DNA of 64,000 bases, taken from Salibacteraceae bacterium (GTDB lineage: Bacteria; Bacteroidota; Bacteroidia; Flavobacteriales_G; Salibacteraceae). Numbering within the stretch: position 1 is the stretch's first letter; the number at the start of each line of letters is the position of its first letter. The DNA lies in assembly GCA_018401875.1 (NCBI GenBank), contig JAGYJZ010000003.1, positions 62,001-126,000 on the forward strand. The letters are read 5' to 3'. Positions 1 through 8,209 of the stretch are shown piece by piece. Below the pieces are notes generated by a model. The model saw nothing but the letters and a program-made list of their open reading frames with translations, was not told the DNA's origin and made no database searches. The position numbers were made by a program, and so were the translations under genes.

Positions 1-5
1 CTGCC

Positions 6-557
6 ATGGCAACAACCTTCAAACACAAGCGCGATTCTGAAGTAACCATTTCAGAACTCATGAGTCCATCTCACTCTAATTTTAGCGGAAAAATACACGG
101 AGGATACATCCTTTCTATGATGGATTCGGTAGCCTTTGCTTGTGCCTCAAAGCACTCAGGCAATTACTGTGTTACCGCATCGGTCAATACGGTTGACTTT
201 TTAGCCCCCATTGAGGTTGGCGAATTGGTGCCAATGAAAGCCATGGTCAATTATGTGGGCAATAGCTCAATGGTGGTAGGCATTCGCGTAGAGGCCGAAA
301 ACATCAAGACTGGCGAAGTGAAACACTGCAATTCCAGCTATTTTACGATGGTGGCCAAGGATGACGAAGGCGAGAATGCTGAAGTTCCAGGACTGATTAT
401 GGAAACGGCCGAAGATGTGCGTAGATTTCTCAGAAGCATAGAGCGTATGCGGGTAAAGAAACAACGTTCAACCGAATTCGGACACGATGGATTCGAACTG
501 AAAAAACACCTCGACAAGATTCGGAAACACAAAGTAAAGGTCGAGCTCACCGCCTAA
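6..557 (+). CDS. Acyl-CoA thioesterase, hotdog fold (YciA/BACH type)
   Basis: This 183-residue protein has the single-hotdog acyl-CoA hydrolase pattern. The motif HGGYILSMMDSVAF (around residues 31-44) is the hotdog helix, followed by the strand pattern TASVNTVDFLAPI. Family members hydrolyse acyl-CoA thioesters in the cytoplasm and control free CoA and acyl-CoA pools. The C-terminal 40 residues are charged and lysine-rich, a tail seen in many bacterial members. The ATG at position 6 is only five bases into the window, so an upstream start cannot be excluded, but the N-terminus MATTFKHKRDSEV fits the family. The substrate chain length cannot be read from the sequence. Confidence 0.9.
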   Translation: MATTFKHKRDSEVTISELMSPSHSNFSGKIHGGYILSMMDSVAFACASKHSGNYCVTASVNTVDFLAPIEVGELVPMKAMVNYVGNSSMVVGIRVEAENIKTGEVKHCNSSYFTMVAKDDEGENAEVPGLIMETAEDVRRFLRSIERMRVKKQRSTEFGHDGFELKKHLDKIRKHKVKVELTA

Positions 558-571
558 CCTTTAGCAAAGGT
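557..571 (+). terminator. Short hairpin after the thioesterase gene
   Basis: ACCTTT-AGC-AAAGGT is a perfect 6-bp stem starting within the thioesterase stop codon region. No T-run follows directly, so it is only a weak terminator candidate. Confidence 0.25.
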
Positions 572-644
572 GGTCTTCAATTTCTAACTTTTAACCCCCT
601 CCAATTCCATAAAACACTAATTTGGACGTCTTAAACCCAACACC

Positions 645-1517
645 ATGAAACTACTTTATATTTTACTAATAGGATGTTTTCTTTCAAGCGCGGGCCTTGC
701 CCAAACCCAAATCATCTTTTACACCACTATGGGTGAATTTACGGTTGAGATGTCTGACTCTTTGACTCCAATCACATCTGGCAATTTTATTGACCTGACA
801 GAGCAAGGTTATTATGATGGAATCATCTTTCACCGTGTGATCGATAATTTCATGATTCAAGGTGGTGACCCAACAGGCACAGGTTCTGGCGGCCCTGGAT
901 ATACCATCGAAGATGAGTTCGACTCGACAGGTACATTGAGCAACATTCAAAAAACCATATCTATGGCCAATACCGGTGCGCCAAACAGCGGTGGAAGTCA
1001 GTTCTTTATCAATTTGGTGAACAATACTTACCTCGATTTTGACAAAGCACCACTCACTTCAAAGCATCCTGTATTTGGAATGGTCATCGAGGGCTTTGAT
1101 ATCGTTCAAGACATTGGAGATGTTGCTGTAAACGCTCAAAACAGACCCATCACGCCTGTGGTTATGGACAGTTTGAGAATTGTTAGCACAGACACCGTTG
1201 ACACCCTTCCTCCGCCTGAACCTGAAGGTATTGCATCACACGATCAAGACGCTTTTAAAACAAAGGTTTTTCCTAATCCTGTTGGTGAAACGGCTGTGAT
1301 TTCTATTGAATCAGCCCAAAGTTGTGATGCTGTGATCAGCGTAATCGACATCAACGGCCGCGTTGTGCATCAGTTCAAGCAATCGCTTCGAAAAGGGATG
1401 AATCGCATCGATTCGGAGGCCATTTCAAACGACTTTCTGAGTGCTGGCATTTACACCCTTTCCATAAAGAGTTCAGATCATTCTTCGAGAATAAAGTTTG
1501 TATCAACCGGAATGTAA
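645..1517 (+). CDS. Secreted cyclophilin-type peptidyl-prolyl isomerase with T9SS sorting domain
   Basis: The protein begins with a signal peptide (MKLLYILLIGCFLSSAGLAQ). A cyclophilin domain follows at about residues 21-185, recognisable from FHRVIDNFMIQGGDPTGTG and the NSGGSQFFI core. A short proline-rich linker (about 186-200) leads to a C-terminal type-A T9SS sorting domain that starts at KVFPNPVGE and contains the usual INGRVV and AGIYTLSI pattern. The enzyme catalyses cis-trans isomerisation of prolyl bonds during folding. The layout predicts export by Sec and then transport to the cell surface or outside by T9SS. The next gene starts within or just after its 3' end. Confidence 0.93.
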   Translation: MKLLYILLIGCFLSSAGLAQTQIIFYTTMGEFTVEMSDSLTPITSGNFIDLTEQGYYDGIIFHRVIDNFMIQGGDPTGTGSGGPGYTIEDEFDSTGTLSNIQKTISMANTGAPNSGGSQFFINLVNNTYLDFDKAPLTSKHPVFGMVIEGFDIVQDIGDVAVNAQNRPITPVVMDSLRIVSTDTVDTLPPPEPEGIASHDQDAFKTKVFPNPVGETAVISIESAQSCDAVISVIDINGRVVHQFKQSLRKGMNRIDSEAISNDFLSAGIYTLSIKSSDHSSRIKFVSTGM

Positions 1518-1539
1518 CAGAAACTGCGCTCAAACCATT

Positions 1540-2067
1540 GTGACAGCATACGAGCTTTTAAGCAATCATCCCAACATTCAAAAGCGATCAATTACCCTTA
1601 ATCGAGGTGCGTTTTTGATTCGACAAGGTGAGGTAGAACGCGAAATCTACTTTATTCATTCCGGAGCGATTCATGCGTTTTATGTTTCAGAACACGAAGA
1701 ACACACGATTCGTTTTGGCTACAAAGACTCGTTGATCACTTCGATTCCATCGTTTTACAATGGTGCGCCATCGCACCTTTATTTGCAAGCCATTCGAAAA
1801 ACAGAAGTGACGGCTTTTTCGCGTCAGTCGTTTTTTGATGAGCTGCATCAATCAGAAGAACTGATGACGTTTTACACCAATTCACTTGAGCAGTTGGCTG
1901 CCCAGCAGATGGAGCGGGAGCTTGACTTGCTCACGTCATCACCCCACGAGCGGATTCAGCGGGTGTTGAAACGCAGTCCACAGGTTTTTCAGGAAATTCC
2001 ATCAAAATACATCGCTTCCTATTTGCGCATGACTCCTGAAACACTGAGCAGGATTCTGAATTCTTGA
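1540..2067 (+). CDS. Crp/Fnr-family transcriptional regulator
   Basis: An N-terminal cyclic-nucleotide-binding fold (GAFLIRQGEVEREIYFIHSGAI) is followed by a dimer helix and a C-terminal HTH. The recognition helix is TPETLSRIL; its E-x-x-S-R pattern is the one FNR uses to read TTGAT half-sites. The ORF is open from a TTG at 1498 that overlaps the cyclophilin stop. I prefer the GTG at 1540 because the domain starts there and the upstream codons overlap the neighbour. That choice also removes the only two cysteines, so this is not an Fe-S FNR. The inducing ligand is unknown. A perfect TTGAT-N4-ATCAA box lies at its own stop codon. Confidence 0.88.
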   Translation: MTAYELLSNHPNIQKRSITLNRGAFLIRQGEVEREIYFIHSGAIHAFYVSEHEEHTIRFGYKDSLITSIPSFYNGAPSHLYLQAIRKTEVTAFSRQSFFDELHQSEELMTFYTNSLEQLAAQQMERELDLLTSSPHERIQRVLKRSPQVFQEIPSKYIASYLRMTPETLSRILNS

Positions 2068-2077
2068 TCTGAATCAA
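2064..2077. promoter_or_regulatory. FNR-like box TTGAT-N4-ATCAA
   Basis: TTGATCTGAATCAA is a perfect dyad with the spacing of classical FNR/ANR boxes. It overlaps the stop codon of the Crp/Fnr gene and lies 36-49 bases upstream of the DinB-like start. A TAnnTTTG-like element (AAACTTTG, one mismatch) follows near 2099-2106. Regulator and box being adjacent suggests, but does not prove, that the regulator acts on the next gene. Confidence 0.5.
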
Positions 2078-2112
2078 GGTGCAGCAAATATTCCTGTTTA
2101 AACTTTGTGGGT

Positions 2113-2658
2113 ATGAAACAATCAGAACTTATTGCCGACTTAAAAGCCAGAACGAACGAAGTGATTTCGCAGGCCGAAGTATTTAAAAACCTCAGTGATG
2201 AACAACTCAACGCGAAGCCATCGCCCGTATCGTGGAGTGTATTGGAATGCTTAGAACACCTCAACCTGTACGGTGATTTCTATTTGCCAGAAATCGAAGG
2301 GCGCATTATTAACGCTAAAAAAACGAAGTCAGATCCAAACTTCAAAAGCGGATGGTTTGGCGAAAAAACCGTTCAAGACATGCTGCCCAAAAATGGTGCG
2401 GTGCGAAAAATGAAAACGTTCAAGGATAAAAATCCCATTCACTCATCATTGAATATTTCAGTGATTGATCGCTTTTTAAAGCAGCAGCAAGGCATGCTTC
2501 GGCTATTGGATTTGGCAGCTTCTGTGGATATGGGCAACGTGAAAACAAAAATTACATTGCCTTTGATAACGTTTAAGCTGGGCACAACTTTCAGGTTTGT
2601 TGTTTACCACAACCAACGCCACATTTGGCAGGCTAACAATGTGGTGAATAGAAAATAA
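2113..2658 (+). CDS. DinB-superfamily (YfiT-like) metal-binding protein
   Basis: The protein has the four-helix DinB_2 layout: a helix with SWSVLECLEHLNLYGDFY and a C-terminal HNQRHIWQ motif, which together supply the histidines that bind a metal ion in this superfamily. Members are damage-inducible proteins or thiol-dependent transferases and hydrolases, so the exact reaction cannot be assigned. The track starts at a GTG at 2107; the ATG two codons later (MKQSELI) is the more natural start. It sits directly behind the Crp/Fnr gene with the FNR-like box between them. Confidence 0.8.
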   Translation: MKQSELIADLKARTNEVISQAEVFKNLSDEQLNAKPSPVSWSVLECLEHLNLYGDFYLPEIEGRIINAKKTKSDPNFKSGWFGEKTVQDMLPKNGAVRKMKTFKDKNPIHSSLNISVIDRFLKQQQGMLRLLDLAASVDMGNVKTKITLPLITFKLGTTFRFVVYHNQRHIWQANNVVNRK

Positions 2659-2719
2659 CTCCGATAGGTTTTAGATTTAGAATTTAGATTTATGTTCGTT
2701 TGAACTAAACCTAATAAAC

Positions 2720-3148
2720 ATGCTCAACGAATTTAAAAAGTTCATCAACAAAGGAAATGTTGTTGAAATGGCCGTAGGTCTCATTATGGCCACCTATTTT
2801 GGCGCAATTGTAAAGTCTCTTGTTAACGACATCATCATGCCGCCAATTGGTTTGCTCATGGGAGGTGTCGATTTTTCTGAACTAAAATTTGTTATTCAAT
2901 CGGCTGTAGCCGAATCGGCTGAGGGCGCAGGAGATGGAGTTGCAGAAGTGGCCATTTCGTATGGATCATTCATCAACACCATCATAACCTTTATCATTGT
3001 TGCATTCGCCATTTTCATGGTTGTGAAAGGATACAACAACATGAAAGAACGCATGGAAAAGAAAGAAGCCGAAGCACCTGCTGCGCCAGTTGCTGCGTCA
3101 AAAGAGGAAGTGCTTTTGGGTGAAATTCGCGACTTGCTGAAGAAATAA
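2720..3148 (+). CDS. mscL: Large-conductance mechanosensitive channel MscL
   Basis: The 142-residue protein shows all MscL hallmarks: an amphipathic N-terminus (MLNEFKKFINKGNVVEMAVGL), TM1 lining the pore (MAVGLIMATYFGAIVKSLVNDIIMPPIG), a periplasmic loop at about 50-80, TM2 (SFINTIITFIIVAFAIFMVV) and a C-terminal helical bundle (EEVLLGEIRDLLKK). It releases small solutes when membrane tension rises on hypo-osmotic shock. The second mechanosensitive channel of the window, MscS-like, lies on the opposite strand about 470 bases downstream. Confidence 0.98.
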   Translation: MLNEFKKFINKGNVVEMAVGLIMATYFGAIVKSLVNDIIMPPIGLLMGGVDFSELKFVIQSAVAESAEGAGDGVAEVAISYGSFINTIITFIIVAFAIFMVVKGYNNMKERMEKKEAEAPAAPVAASKEEVLLGEIRDLLKK

Positions 3149-3179
3149 GTCACGTTTCATTTAGGTTACAAGCAGGATT

Positions 3180-3229
3180 GTATCCCTCGGCCGCCAAAGG
3201 CTTGCCGCGGGCGATGCGAGAACGACTAG
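3180..3229. repeat. Dispersed intergenic repeat, copy 1
   Basis: The sequence GTATCCCTCGG...GCCGCGGGCGATGCGAGAACGACTAG also occurs, with a few changes, at 25515-25566 and 25724-25805. All copies lie in non-coding DNA. It contains small inverted repeats (GCC-AAA-GGC and GCCGCGGGC). Confidence 0.75.
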
Positions 3230-3306
3230 AAGATTGTTCAATGTCTGTCTGCTTCTCGATACTTTTTTCTGCGCTGAAGCTTCGAAAAACACTCGAAGTG
3301 ACAGAC
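3218..3306. repeat. 89-bp direct repeat, unit A
   Basis: It starts GAGAACGACTAGAAG and ends GTGACAGAC. It matches unit B (3382-3470) with only two differences. Inside, TGTCTGTC and GACAGAC at the ends and a central GAAGCTTC palindrome allow an imperfect hairpin. Confidence 0.85.
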
Positions 3307-3343
3307 AATTAGGAGCTTTCTGTCAGTTCGAGTGATCGCACTT

Positions 3344-3393
3344 GAATTAACCTTTTCAACGAAAAGCCCACCGATCGTATCGAGAACGACTAG
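3344..3393. repeat. Dispersed intergenic repeat, copy 2 (lacks a 33-bp block)
   Basis: AACCTTTTCAACGAAAAGCC then CACCGATCGTAT runs straight into CGAGAACGACTAG. The copy at 25724-25805 has the same flanks but carries 33 extra bases (CCCTCGG...GCGATG) at this point, so a block has been cleanly gained or lost. Confidence 0.75.
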
Positions 3394-3470
3394 AAGATTG
3401 TTCAATGTCTGTCTGCTTCTCGATACTTTTTTCTCCGCTGAAGCTTCGAAAAACACTCGAAGAGACAGAC
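3382..3470. repeat. 89-bp direct repeat, unit B
   Basis: Second copy of the 89-bp unit, 164 bases downstream of unit A. It differs at two positions (CCGCTG for GCGCTG; AAGAG for AAGTG). Confidence 0.85.
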
Positions 3471-3619
3471 AGACCATGAGCATTTCAAGCATTAACTACG
3501 AAGAAGAAAAGATCACTCGAAGGACATTTCACTTCATTTCTTTTGGGCACAAAAGAATACAAGAAATACAACTTCCAAAAGAGGGGTAAACATCTCGAAG
3601 TGAGTTGGAACAGTAAATC

Positions 3620-4477
3620 CTAACTATCAGGGCTTTCTGGTTTGCCTTCCGAGAATAAATGCACATCCCTTTGCGGAAAAGGAATTTTCACTTTGTTTTT
3701 TCTGAATTCTTCATCGATTTGAAATCGCATTTCGCTTTTTACAAACTCGATTTCCCATGAGTTTCGCGCCCAAAAGAAAACCGCAAAGTCAAGACTGGAA
3801 TCGCCAAAATCTTTAAACTGCACCTTCACAGGCAGTGTTTGGTCAACGGCAGGGTGGTTTTTTGCCACGTCAGTAATTATATTCTTGACAAGATGGGTGT
3901 CTGAGCCATACGCGACTCCTGCGCTTACATGAAAGCGCGTCAAATCATCCATGGTGGTCCAGTTGATCACGTTGTCTGAAACCAATTTACTGTTAGGGAC
4001 AATGATGGTGATCCCGTCACGCGTTTTGATCTTGCTGGTTCTAAAATCAATTTCAATAATGCGCCCAACGGTATTGTTGAACTCAACAATGTCGTTGACC
4101 TTCACCGTGCCACCGAAAAGCAAGATCAATCCGCTCGTGAAGTCGTTGAATATTTGTTGAATTCCCAAACCAACACCCACCAACAACGCAGCCGAACCCG
4201 CTAAAACAATGGTCAGGTTAATGCCGATGGCTTCTAGGGCAATTGCTGTAGCGATGGTGTAAGCGAAATAGGCTGCAAGTTTTTCCAATGCATAGAGCGT
4301 ACTGCGCTCCATCCACGACCTTCGCTTTATGCTGCGATTGATAAATAAACGGAAGAGTTTGAGGAAAAACCATGTGAGAACATAGGTAGCTGCAACAACT
4401 CCAAGGTTGAATACCGTGAGCGAAAACTTCTTGTAGCTAAAAATCTCAAATTCCAGTATGCTGATCAATTCTTCCAT
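3620..4477 (-). CDS. MscS-family small-conductance mechanosensitive channel
   Basis: The 285-residue protein has three N-terminal transmembrane segments. The third (pore) helix carries the Ala/Gly-rich LAGSAALLVGVGLGIQQIFNDFTSGLILL pattern typical of MscS. The cytoplasmic beta domain follows, with VGRIIEIDFRTSKIKTRDG and IVPNSKL. The start codon overlaps the dnaG stop by one base (TAATG on the minus strand), so translation of the two is probably coupled. It likely works beside MscL in osmotic-downshock protection. Confidence 0.95.
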   Translation of the reverse strand: MEELISILEFEIFSYKKFSLTVFNLGVVAATYVLTWFFLKLFRLFINRSIKRRSWMERSTLYALEKLAAYFAYTIATAIALEAIGINLTIVLAGSAALLVGVGLGIQQIFNDFTSGLILLFGGTVKVNDIVEFNNTVGRIIEIDFRTSKIKTRDGITIIVPNSKLVSDNVINWTTMDDLTRFHVSAGVAYGSDTHLVKNIITDVAKNHPAVDQTLPVKVQFKDFGDSSLDFAVFFWARNSWEIEFVKSEMRFQIDEEFRKNKVKIPFPQRDVHLFSEGKPESPDS

Positions 4478-6429
4478 TAATGCAATACAGTTCTTCCGAG
4501 GGTTTTGTTGATTTCTCGTTTGATGGTTTCGAGTTTGATTTGGGTTTCCAAATACGGAGTGGGGTCAGCGCCTAAAGCACTCGAGTCTTTCATGGCCAAT
4601 TGGTTCTCTCTGATCATGCGTTCTACACGTTTCGATTTGTAGGCATAAATCGACTCTATGACTGCACGCCTTAGTTTTTGGTCTTCTGACACCACCATGA
4701 TTTCCATTCGCTCCCAATTATCGAGGTTGTAGGGAAACGTCATAAGATCGACAAAAAGGCTGCGGATGGTTTCCAAATCATGATGGATGAAAAAATTCTG
4801 ATCAAACTTTTCTGTTTCATCATACACCCGCGAAATTTCGTCAAACAGTTGTTTATACGCTGTCGTCTCAAACCGAAGGTCGTCTCCTTCAATTTCGTCC
4901 AGCATAAACTCAAGGATGTTTATCTCTTCTGCTTCTTCGTCCTCCAATGGATCTTCTAAGCTAAACATGCGATCGTGGTAGTTGATCATGATGCGCAAGA
5001 TGTCGCGCTCTTGGTGCTCGATGGTGTCTTCATCGAACTTCTTTTGCTCATTAAAATCCGTTTTAATGATCGGAGCTTCGGCAAAATCTTCATCCCTGCG
5101 GTTGTTGCCCCTGAAGCTCTGTTTGTGGTTTTTCCGAAGCGATTTATTCAACTCTGAAATCAGCGCACTTTCAGAAATGCTCATCAAGCGGCTGCATTCG
5201 TTCACGTAGATCGATCTGAGAATGGAGTCGGGAATCAAGGCAATGGAATTAACCATCGCGTGCACTACTTCGTTGGTTTTAATCGGGTCGCCTTGCGCGT
5301 CTTGCATCAGCAATGCAGCTTTGAACGCAATAAAATCTTGTGCGTTTTTACTCAGGTATTCTTTGATCTCTATGCGATCGTGCTCCTTGCTAAACGAGTC
5401 GGGGTCATGGTCATCCGGAAGAAGAATGACCTTCACGTTCATTCCCTGTTCTAAAATCAAGTCAATACCACGCAAACTAGCTTTTACACCAGCTTTATCG
5501 CCATCATACACCAAGGTGATGTTTTGGCTGTACCTCGAAATGAGTTTGATTTGCTCTTTGGTGAGGGCAGTGCCTGAAGAGGCTACGGTATTTTCAATGC
5601 TTTTTTGGTGAAATGAAATCACATCGGTGTAACCTTCCACCAAGAAGCAATTATCTTCTTTGGCAATGGACTGTTTGGCGAAATACAAGCCGTAGAGCGA
5701 ACTGCTTTTATCGTAAACAAGATTCTCAGGCGAGTTGATGTATTTCGGGATGTTTTTGTCGGCCTTCAAGGTGCGGCCGCCAAAGCCAATCACGCGGCCA
5801 CTTAAATTGTGGATTGGAAAAATCACGCGGCCTTTATAGCCGTCATAAAAGCGTCCGTTTTTCTCTTTTACAAGCGCTGTGGCGAGCAAGTACTCGTCTT
5901 TGTATCCGCTTGATTTGGCCGTGTTTGTAAAGGCTTGGTAGTCATCAGGATTGTAGCCCAATTGAAACTTTTGAATCGCACTTTCTTTAAAGCCGCGCTC
6001 TTTGAAATAACTTAATCCTATGTTTTGACCTTCTTCCGTTTCCCACATTTGTTGGGTAAACCAATTACGCGCAAAATCATTGATCACATAAAGGCTTTCG
6101 CGTTCGTTTCGCGCTTCTTCTTGTTCAGGAGTTGGCTTTTCTTCTTCCACCTCGATGTTATATCGCTTGGCAAGCCAGCGAAGCGCTTCGGGGTATGTGA
6201 AGTGCTCGTGTTCCATGATGAAGGTCACTACGTTGCCGCCTTTACCTGAACTGAAATCTTTAAAAATTCCCTTGGCCGGAGACACCATAAACGAGGGCGT
6301 TTTCTCATCCGACCACGGGCTCAGTCCTTTGAGGTTCGAACCCGATCGTTTCAAATTCACAAACTCACCGATCACCTCATCGATGCGCGCTGCGCCTAAT
6401 ATTTCGTCTACTTTGTGAGGAGGAATCAT
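4477..6429 (-). CDS. dnaG: DNA primase DnaG
   Basis: It synthesises RNA primers at the replication fork. From the start MIPPHKVDEIL, the order is a CHC2 zinc-finger-like domain (about 1-100), the RNA polymerase core with TOPRIM (acidic motifs VEGYTDV and YDGDKAG near residues 255-310) and a C-terminal helicase-interaction region. The upstream extension to 6459 in the track is not needed. In the CHC2 domain all four zinc ligands are replaced: GLSPWSDEKTPSF has Ser37 and Ser40 where Cys and His belong, and KDFSSGKGG has Asp58 and Ser61 where the two Cys belong. From memory, other Flavobacteriia show the same change. mscS is translationally coupled downstream. Confidence 0.97.
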   Translation of the reverse strand: MIPPHKVDEILGAARIDEVIGEFVNLKRSGSNLKGLSPWSDEKTPSFMVSPAKGIFKDFSSGKGGNVVTFIMEHEHFTYPEALRWLAKRYNIEVEEEKPTPEQEEARNERESLYVINDFARNWFTQQMWETEEGQNIGLSYFKERGFKESAIQKFQLGYNPDDYQAFTNTAKSSGYKDEYLLATALVKEKNGRFYDGYKGRVIFPIHNLSGRVIGFGGRTLKADKNIPKYINSPENLVYDKSSSLYGLYFAKQSIAKEDNCFLVEGYTDVISFHQKSIENTVASSGTALTKEQIKLISRYSQNITLVYDGDKAGVKASLRGIDLILEQGMNVKVILLPDDHDPDSFSKEHDRIEIKEYLSKNAQDFIAFKAALLMQDAQGDPIKTNEVVHAMVNSIALIPDSILRSIYVNECSRLMSISESALISELNKSLRKNHKQSFRGNNRRDEDFAEAPIIKTDFNEQKKFDEDTIEHQERDILRIMINYHDRMFSLEDPLEDEEAEEINILEFMLDEIEGDDLRFETTAYKQLFDEISRVYDETEKFDQNFFIHHDLETIRSLFVDLMTFPYNLDNWERMEIMVVSEDQKLRRAVIESIYAYKSKRVERMIRENQLAMKDSSALGADPTPYLETQIKLETIKREINKTLGRTVLH

Positions 6430-6484
6430 GGCCAACGAAAATACAATTCTGCACACCAATTCAATATCACATTTTGGAACAACG

Positions 6485-6513
6485 TTTGATAACGCTTGTT
6501 TCTCATTTCTTTG
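6485..6513 (+). promoter_or_regulatory. Candidate Bacteroidota promoter for the outer-membrane protein gene
   Basis: TTTG at 6485-6488 and TTTCTTTG at 6506-6513 (one mismatch from TAnnTTTG) are 17 bases apart, 21 bases upstream of the ATG at 6535. Spacing and position are close to the Bacteroidota consensus. Confidence 0.35.
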
Positions 6514-6534
6514 ACCTACCTAATCTACCCGATT

Positions 6535-7249
6535 ATGAAAATCATCATTCTATGCATGGCCATCGCTGCGCCATTTTTTGGAAATGCTCAATTGGTGCAA
6601 GATGCCATACAGATGGAAGAAACCAAACGCCCACAAGTCAAAGAAATTGAAAAAGAATTTCAGGTTTCTTTAGATGTTACTTCATTGACCGCAGCATTTA
6701 TGGGGGCAAATATTGGGTCTAATTTTCATGTGGGTGTGCAATTAAAACGAGTTTTTGGAAACACTGCGTTTCGCTTTACGGGCGAGTATTATCCTCAAAG
6801 CAGATTGAACTCTTTTTTTTCGAGCGTCATGGTTGAAGAGATCGCTGGCAATGAAGCCAGGTATTGGGTGTCGGAGCAGAAAAACGAAAAGCCTTTGCTT
6901 GGGGGCAAGGTTATGCAGGTGCGGATGTGATGCTGATTGGCGAAGGATTGATTTTGCCACCACAACCTATTGGGAAAATCCGAGTGATTCAACACCATCT
7001 TTACCGATGAATTGGAACTACATGCAAGTCCATTCGTTTGGGGTTGGTTTAGCACCGTTTGTAGGCTACGAATTTCAACCTTGGAAACATCTAGGATTCA
7101 ACCTTGAGGCAACACTTAATGCCATGTTGATGACAAGCGAGGGTTACAATTTTAATCGAGAAACTGCCGCGATATCACCGGGCTTAAGGCACTATTATTT
7201 TAGTTGGGGAAGTGGCTTGATCAATGCGCGCATTCACTATCGCTTTTAA
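6535..7249 (+). pseudogene. Outer-membrane beta-barrel-like protein, frame disrupted twice
   Basis: The N-terminal ORF starts with a signal peptide (MKIIILCMAIAAPFFGNAQ) and beta-strand-like sequence. It runs to a stop at 6930. The rest (ending ...LINARIHYRF, a typical barrel C-terminus with terminal Phe) is in another frame. Between them a third frame reads AWGQGYAGADVMLIGEG. Adding one base near 6894-6905 (TTT/GGGGG) and one near 6948-6957 (TTGATTTT) gives one continuous protein of about 238 residues. Two single-base losses at homopolymers could be real decay or assembly error. The function is unknown; secretion to the outer membrane is inferred. The 3' end overlaps the convergent lipoprotein gene by 4 bases. 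Confidence 0.7.
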
Positions 7250-7713
7250 TCTTCTGACAGTGTTGTGGTAGATTTACCTTTTGTGCTGAAGTCCATTTTT
7301 TGCAGAAGACTGCCATCTTTATTGTAAAAGTTCCAGACACCGCTTTTTTCATCATTGGTATACTGCCCTTCGTAGCGTTTCATGCCATCGGGCCAATACA
7401 CTTCCTTTTTCCCGTCTTTCAATCCGTTTTTATAAAACCCAAGGCTCCACAATTGTCCTGAAGGGTAAAAATAGCGCCACTCGCCATCGCGTTCACCTTC
7501 TTTATCAAACGAACCAAAGTATTCCTGTGTTCCGTCCGTATAAAATTTCTCTTCTTTTTGTTTCCAGCGGGCTTCTCCTTCTGTGATGAAGTAGCCTACC
7601 ACCTTGGCTTGATTTGGTGTCCATTGTTCTAAAACTTCGCGCTCTTGCTCGGGTTGGCATGCGCTGAAGATAAATAGGGTGAATAGAACACATAAAAATG
7701 AAAGTCGATTCAT
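7246..7713 (-). CDS. YwqK/MORN-repeat lipoprotein
   Basis: A lipoprotein signal (MNRLSFLCVLFTLFIFSAC) ends in a lipobox-like FSAC. Three to four repeats of the toxin_YwqK/MORN type follow, each about 22 residues long: DGEWRYFYPSGQLWSLGFYK, DGKKEVYWPDGMKRYEG, SGVWNFYNKDGSLLQK. In Bacteroidota such repeats form surface-exposed beta-hairpin proteins of unknown function. The track ORF starts seven codons upstream; the internal ATG puts the signal peptide at the N-terminus. Confidence 0.8.
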   Translation of the reverse strand: MNRLSFLCVLFTLFIFSACQPEQEREVLEQWTPNQAKVVGYFITEGEARWKQKEEKFYTDGTQEYFGSFDKEGERDGEWRYFYPSGQLWSLGFYKNGLKDGKKEVYWPDGMKRYEGQYTNDEKSGVWNFYNKDGSLLQKMDFSTKGKSTTTLSED

Positions 7714-7792
7714 GCCGTCAAAGTTAAAATCCAATTCACAGGAATCAACAGTTGTTTCGTATTCGGATAAGAAACGCGCTTGATCAGAAAAC

Positions 7793-8209
7793 TCACTTCT
7801 GAAGTAAACTTTCGTAATAGGTGTTCATTCTCTCATCACCCAAGCCGAAATAAATCCCGCTCAGCATGCGCAAAACATCTTGATGCGTTTGATTTCTTCT
7901 AAAAGCCATCAATGCTGGATCTAACGCCTTGCGAAACAATTCTTCTGTTTTCTGCTGCTGAGCTTGTATGTTGGGGTCTTCATAATTGAGGCTTTCAATT
8001 TCATTGACTGCCTGATTGTAATAATGCAAGGCAAGATTGTAATTCGGCTCAAATGCTTGCGGATCTTTTTCGAGTTGTGTAATCAATTCAGATTCACTTA
8101 ACTGAACGGCTTCTAATGCAGAGTAGTTGTGCTGATTAGGTTCGTTTTGCGCTAAAGCAGAGAAACTTAGTTGTCCGAAAAGAAAAATGAAGAGGCTTAT
8201 TCGTACCAT
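7793..8209 (-). CDS. Exported TPR-like small protein
   Basis: A clear signal peptide (MVRISLFIFLFGQLSFSALAQ) precedes about 115 helical residues. The pattern FEPNYNLALHYYNQAVNEI followed by AQQQKTEELFRKALDPAL resembles one or two tetratricopeptide helices. It is probably a periplasmic scaffold protein. No family can be named with certainty. It may be transcribed with the YwqK-like lipoprotein 79 bases downstream. Confidence 0.7.
   Translation of the reverse strand: MVRISLFIFLFGQLSFSALAQNEPNQHNYSALEAVQLSESELITQLEKDPQAFEPNYNLALHYYNQAVNEIESLNYEDPNIQAQQQKTEELFRKALDPALMAFRRNQTHQDVLRMLSGIYFGLGDERMNTYYESLLQK

Larger units (their letters stand above)
3149..3619. other. Gene-free convergent intergenic region built from repeats
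   Basis: About 470 bases lie between the convergent mscL and mscS genes. The region consists largely of two 89-bp direct repeats and two copies of a dispersed element that recurs at 25.5-25.8 kb. ORFs called here (3238-3492 minus, 3332-3589 plus) translate the repeats and look spurious. Confidence 0.7.

Noticed and set aside
3238-3589. ORFs of about 85 codons on both strands after mscL
   Set aside because: They are translations of the 89-bp direct repeats and the dispersed element; sequences are low in protein character.
6430-6459. Upstream dnaG start at 6459 (MVCRIVFSLA)
   Set aside because: The primase family begins directly at MIPPHKVDEIL; the extra ten residues have no counterpart.
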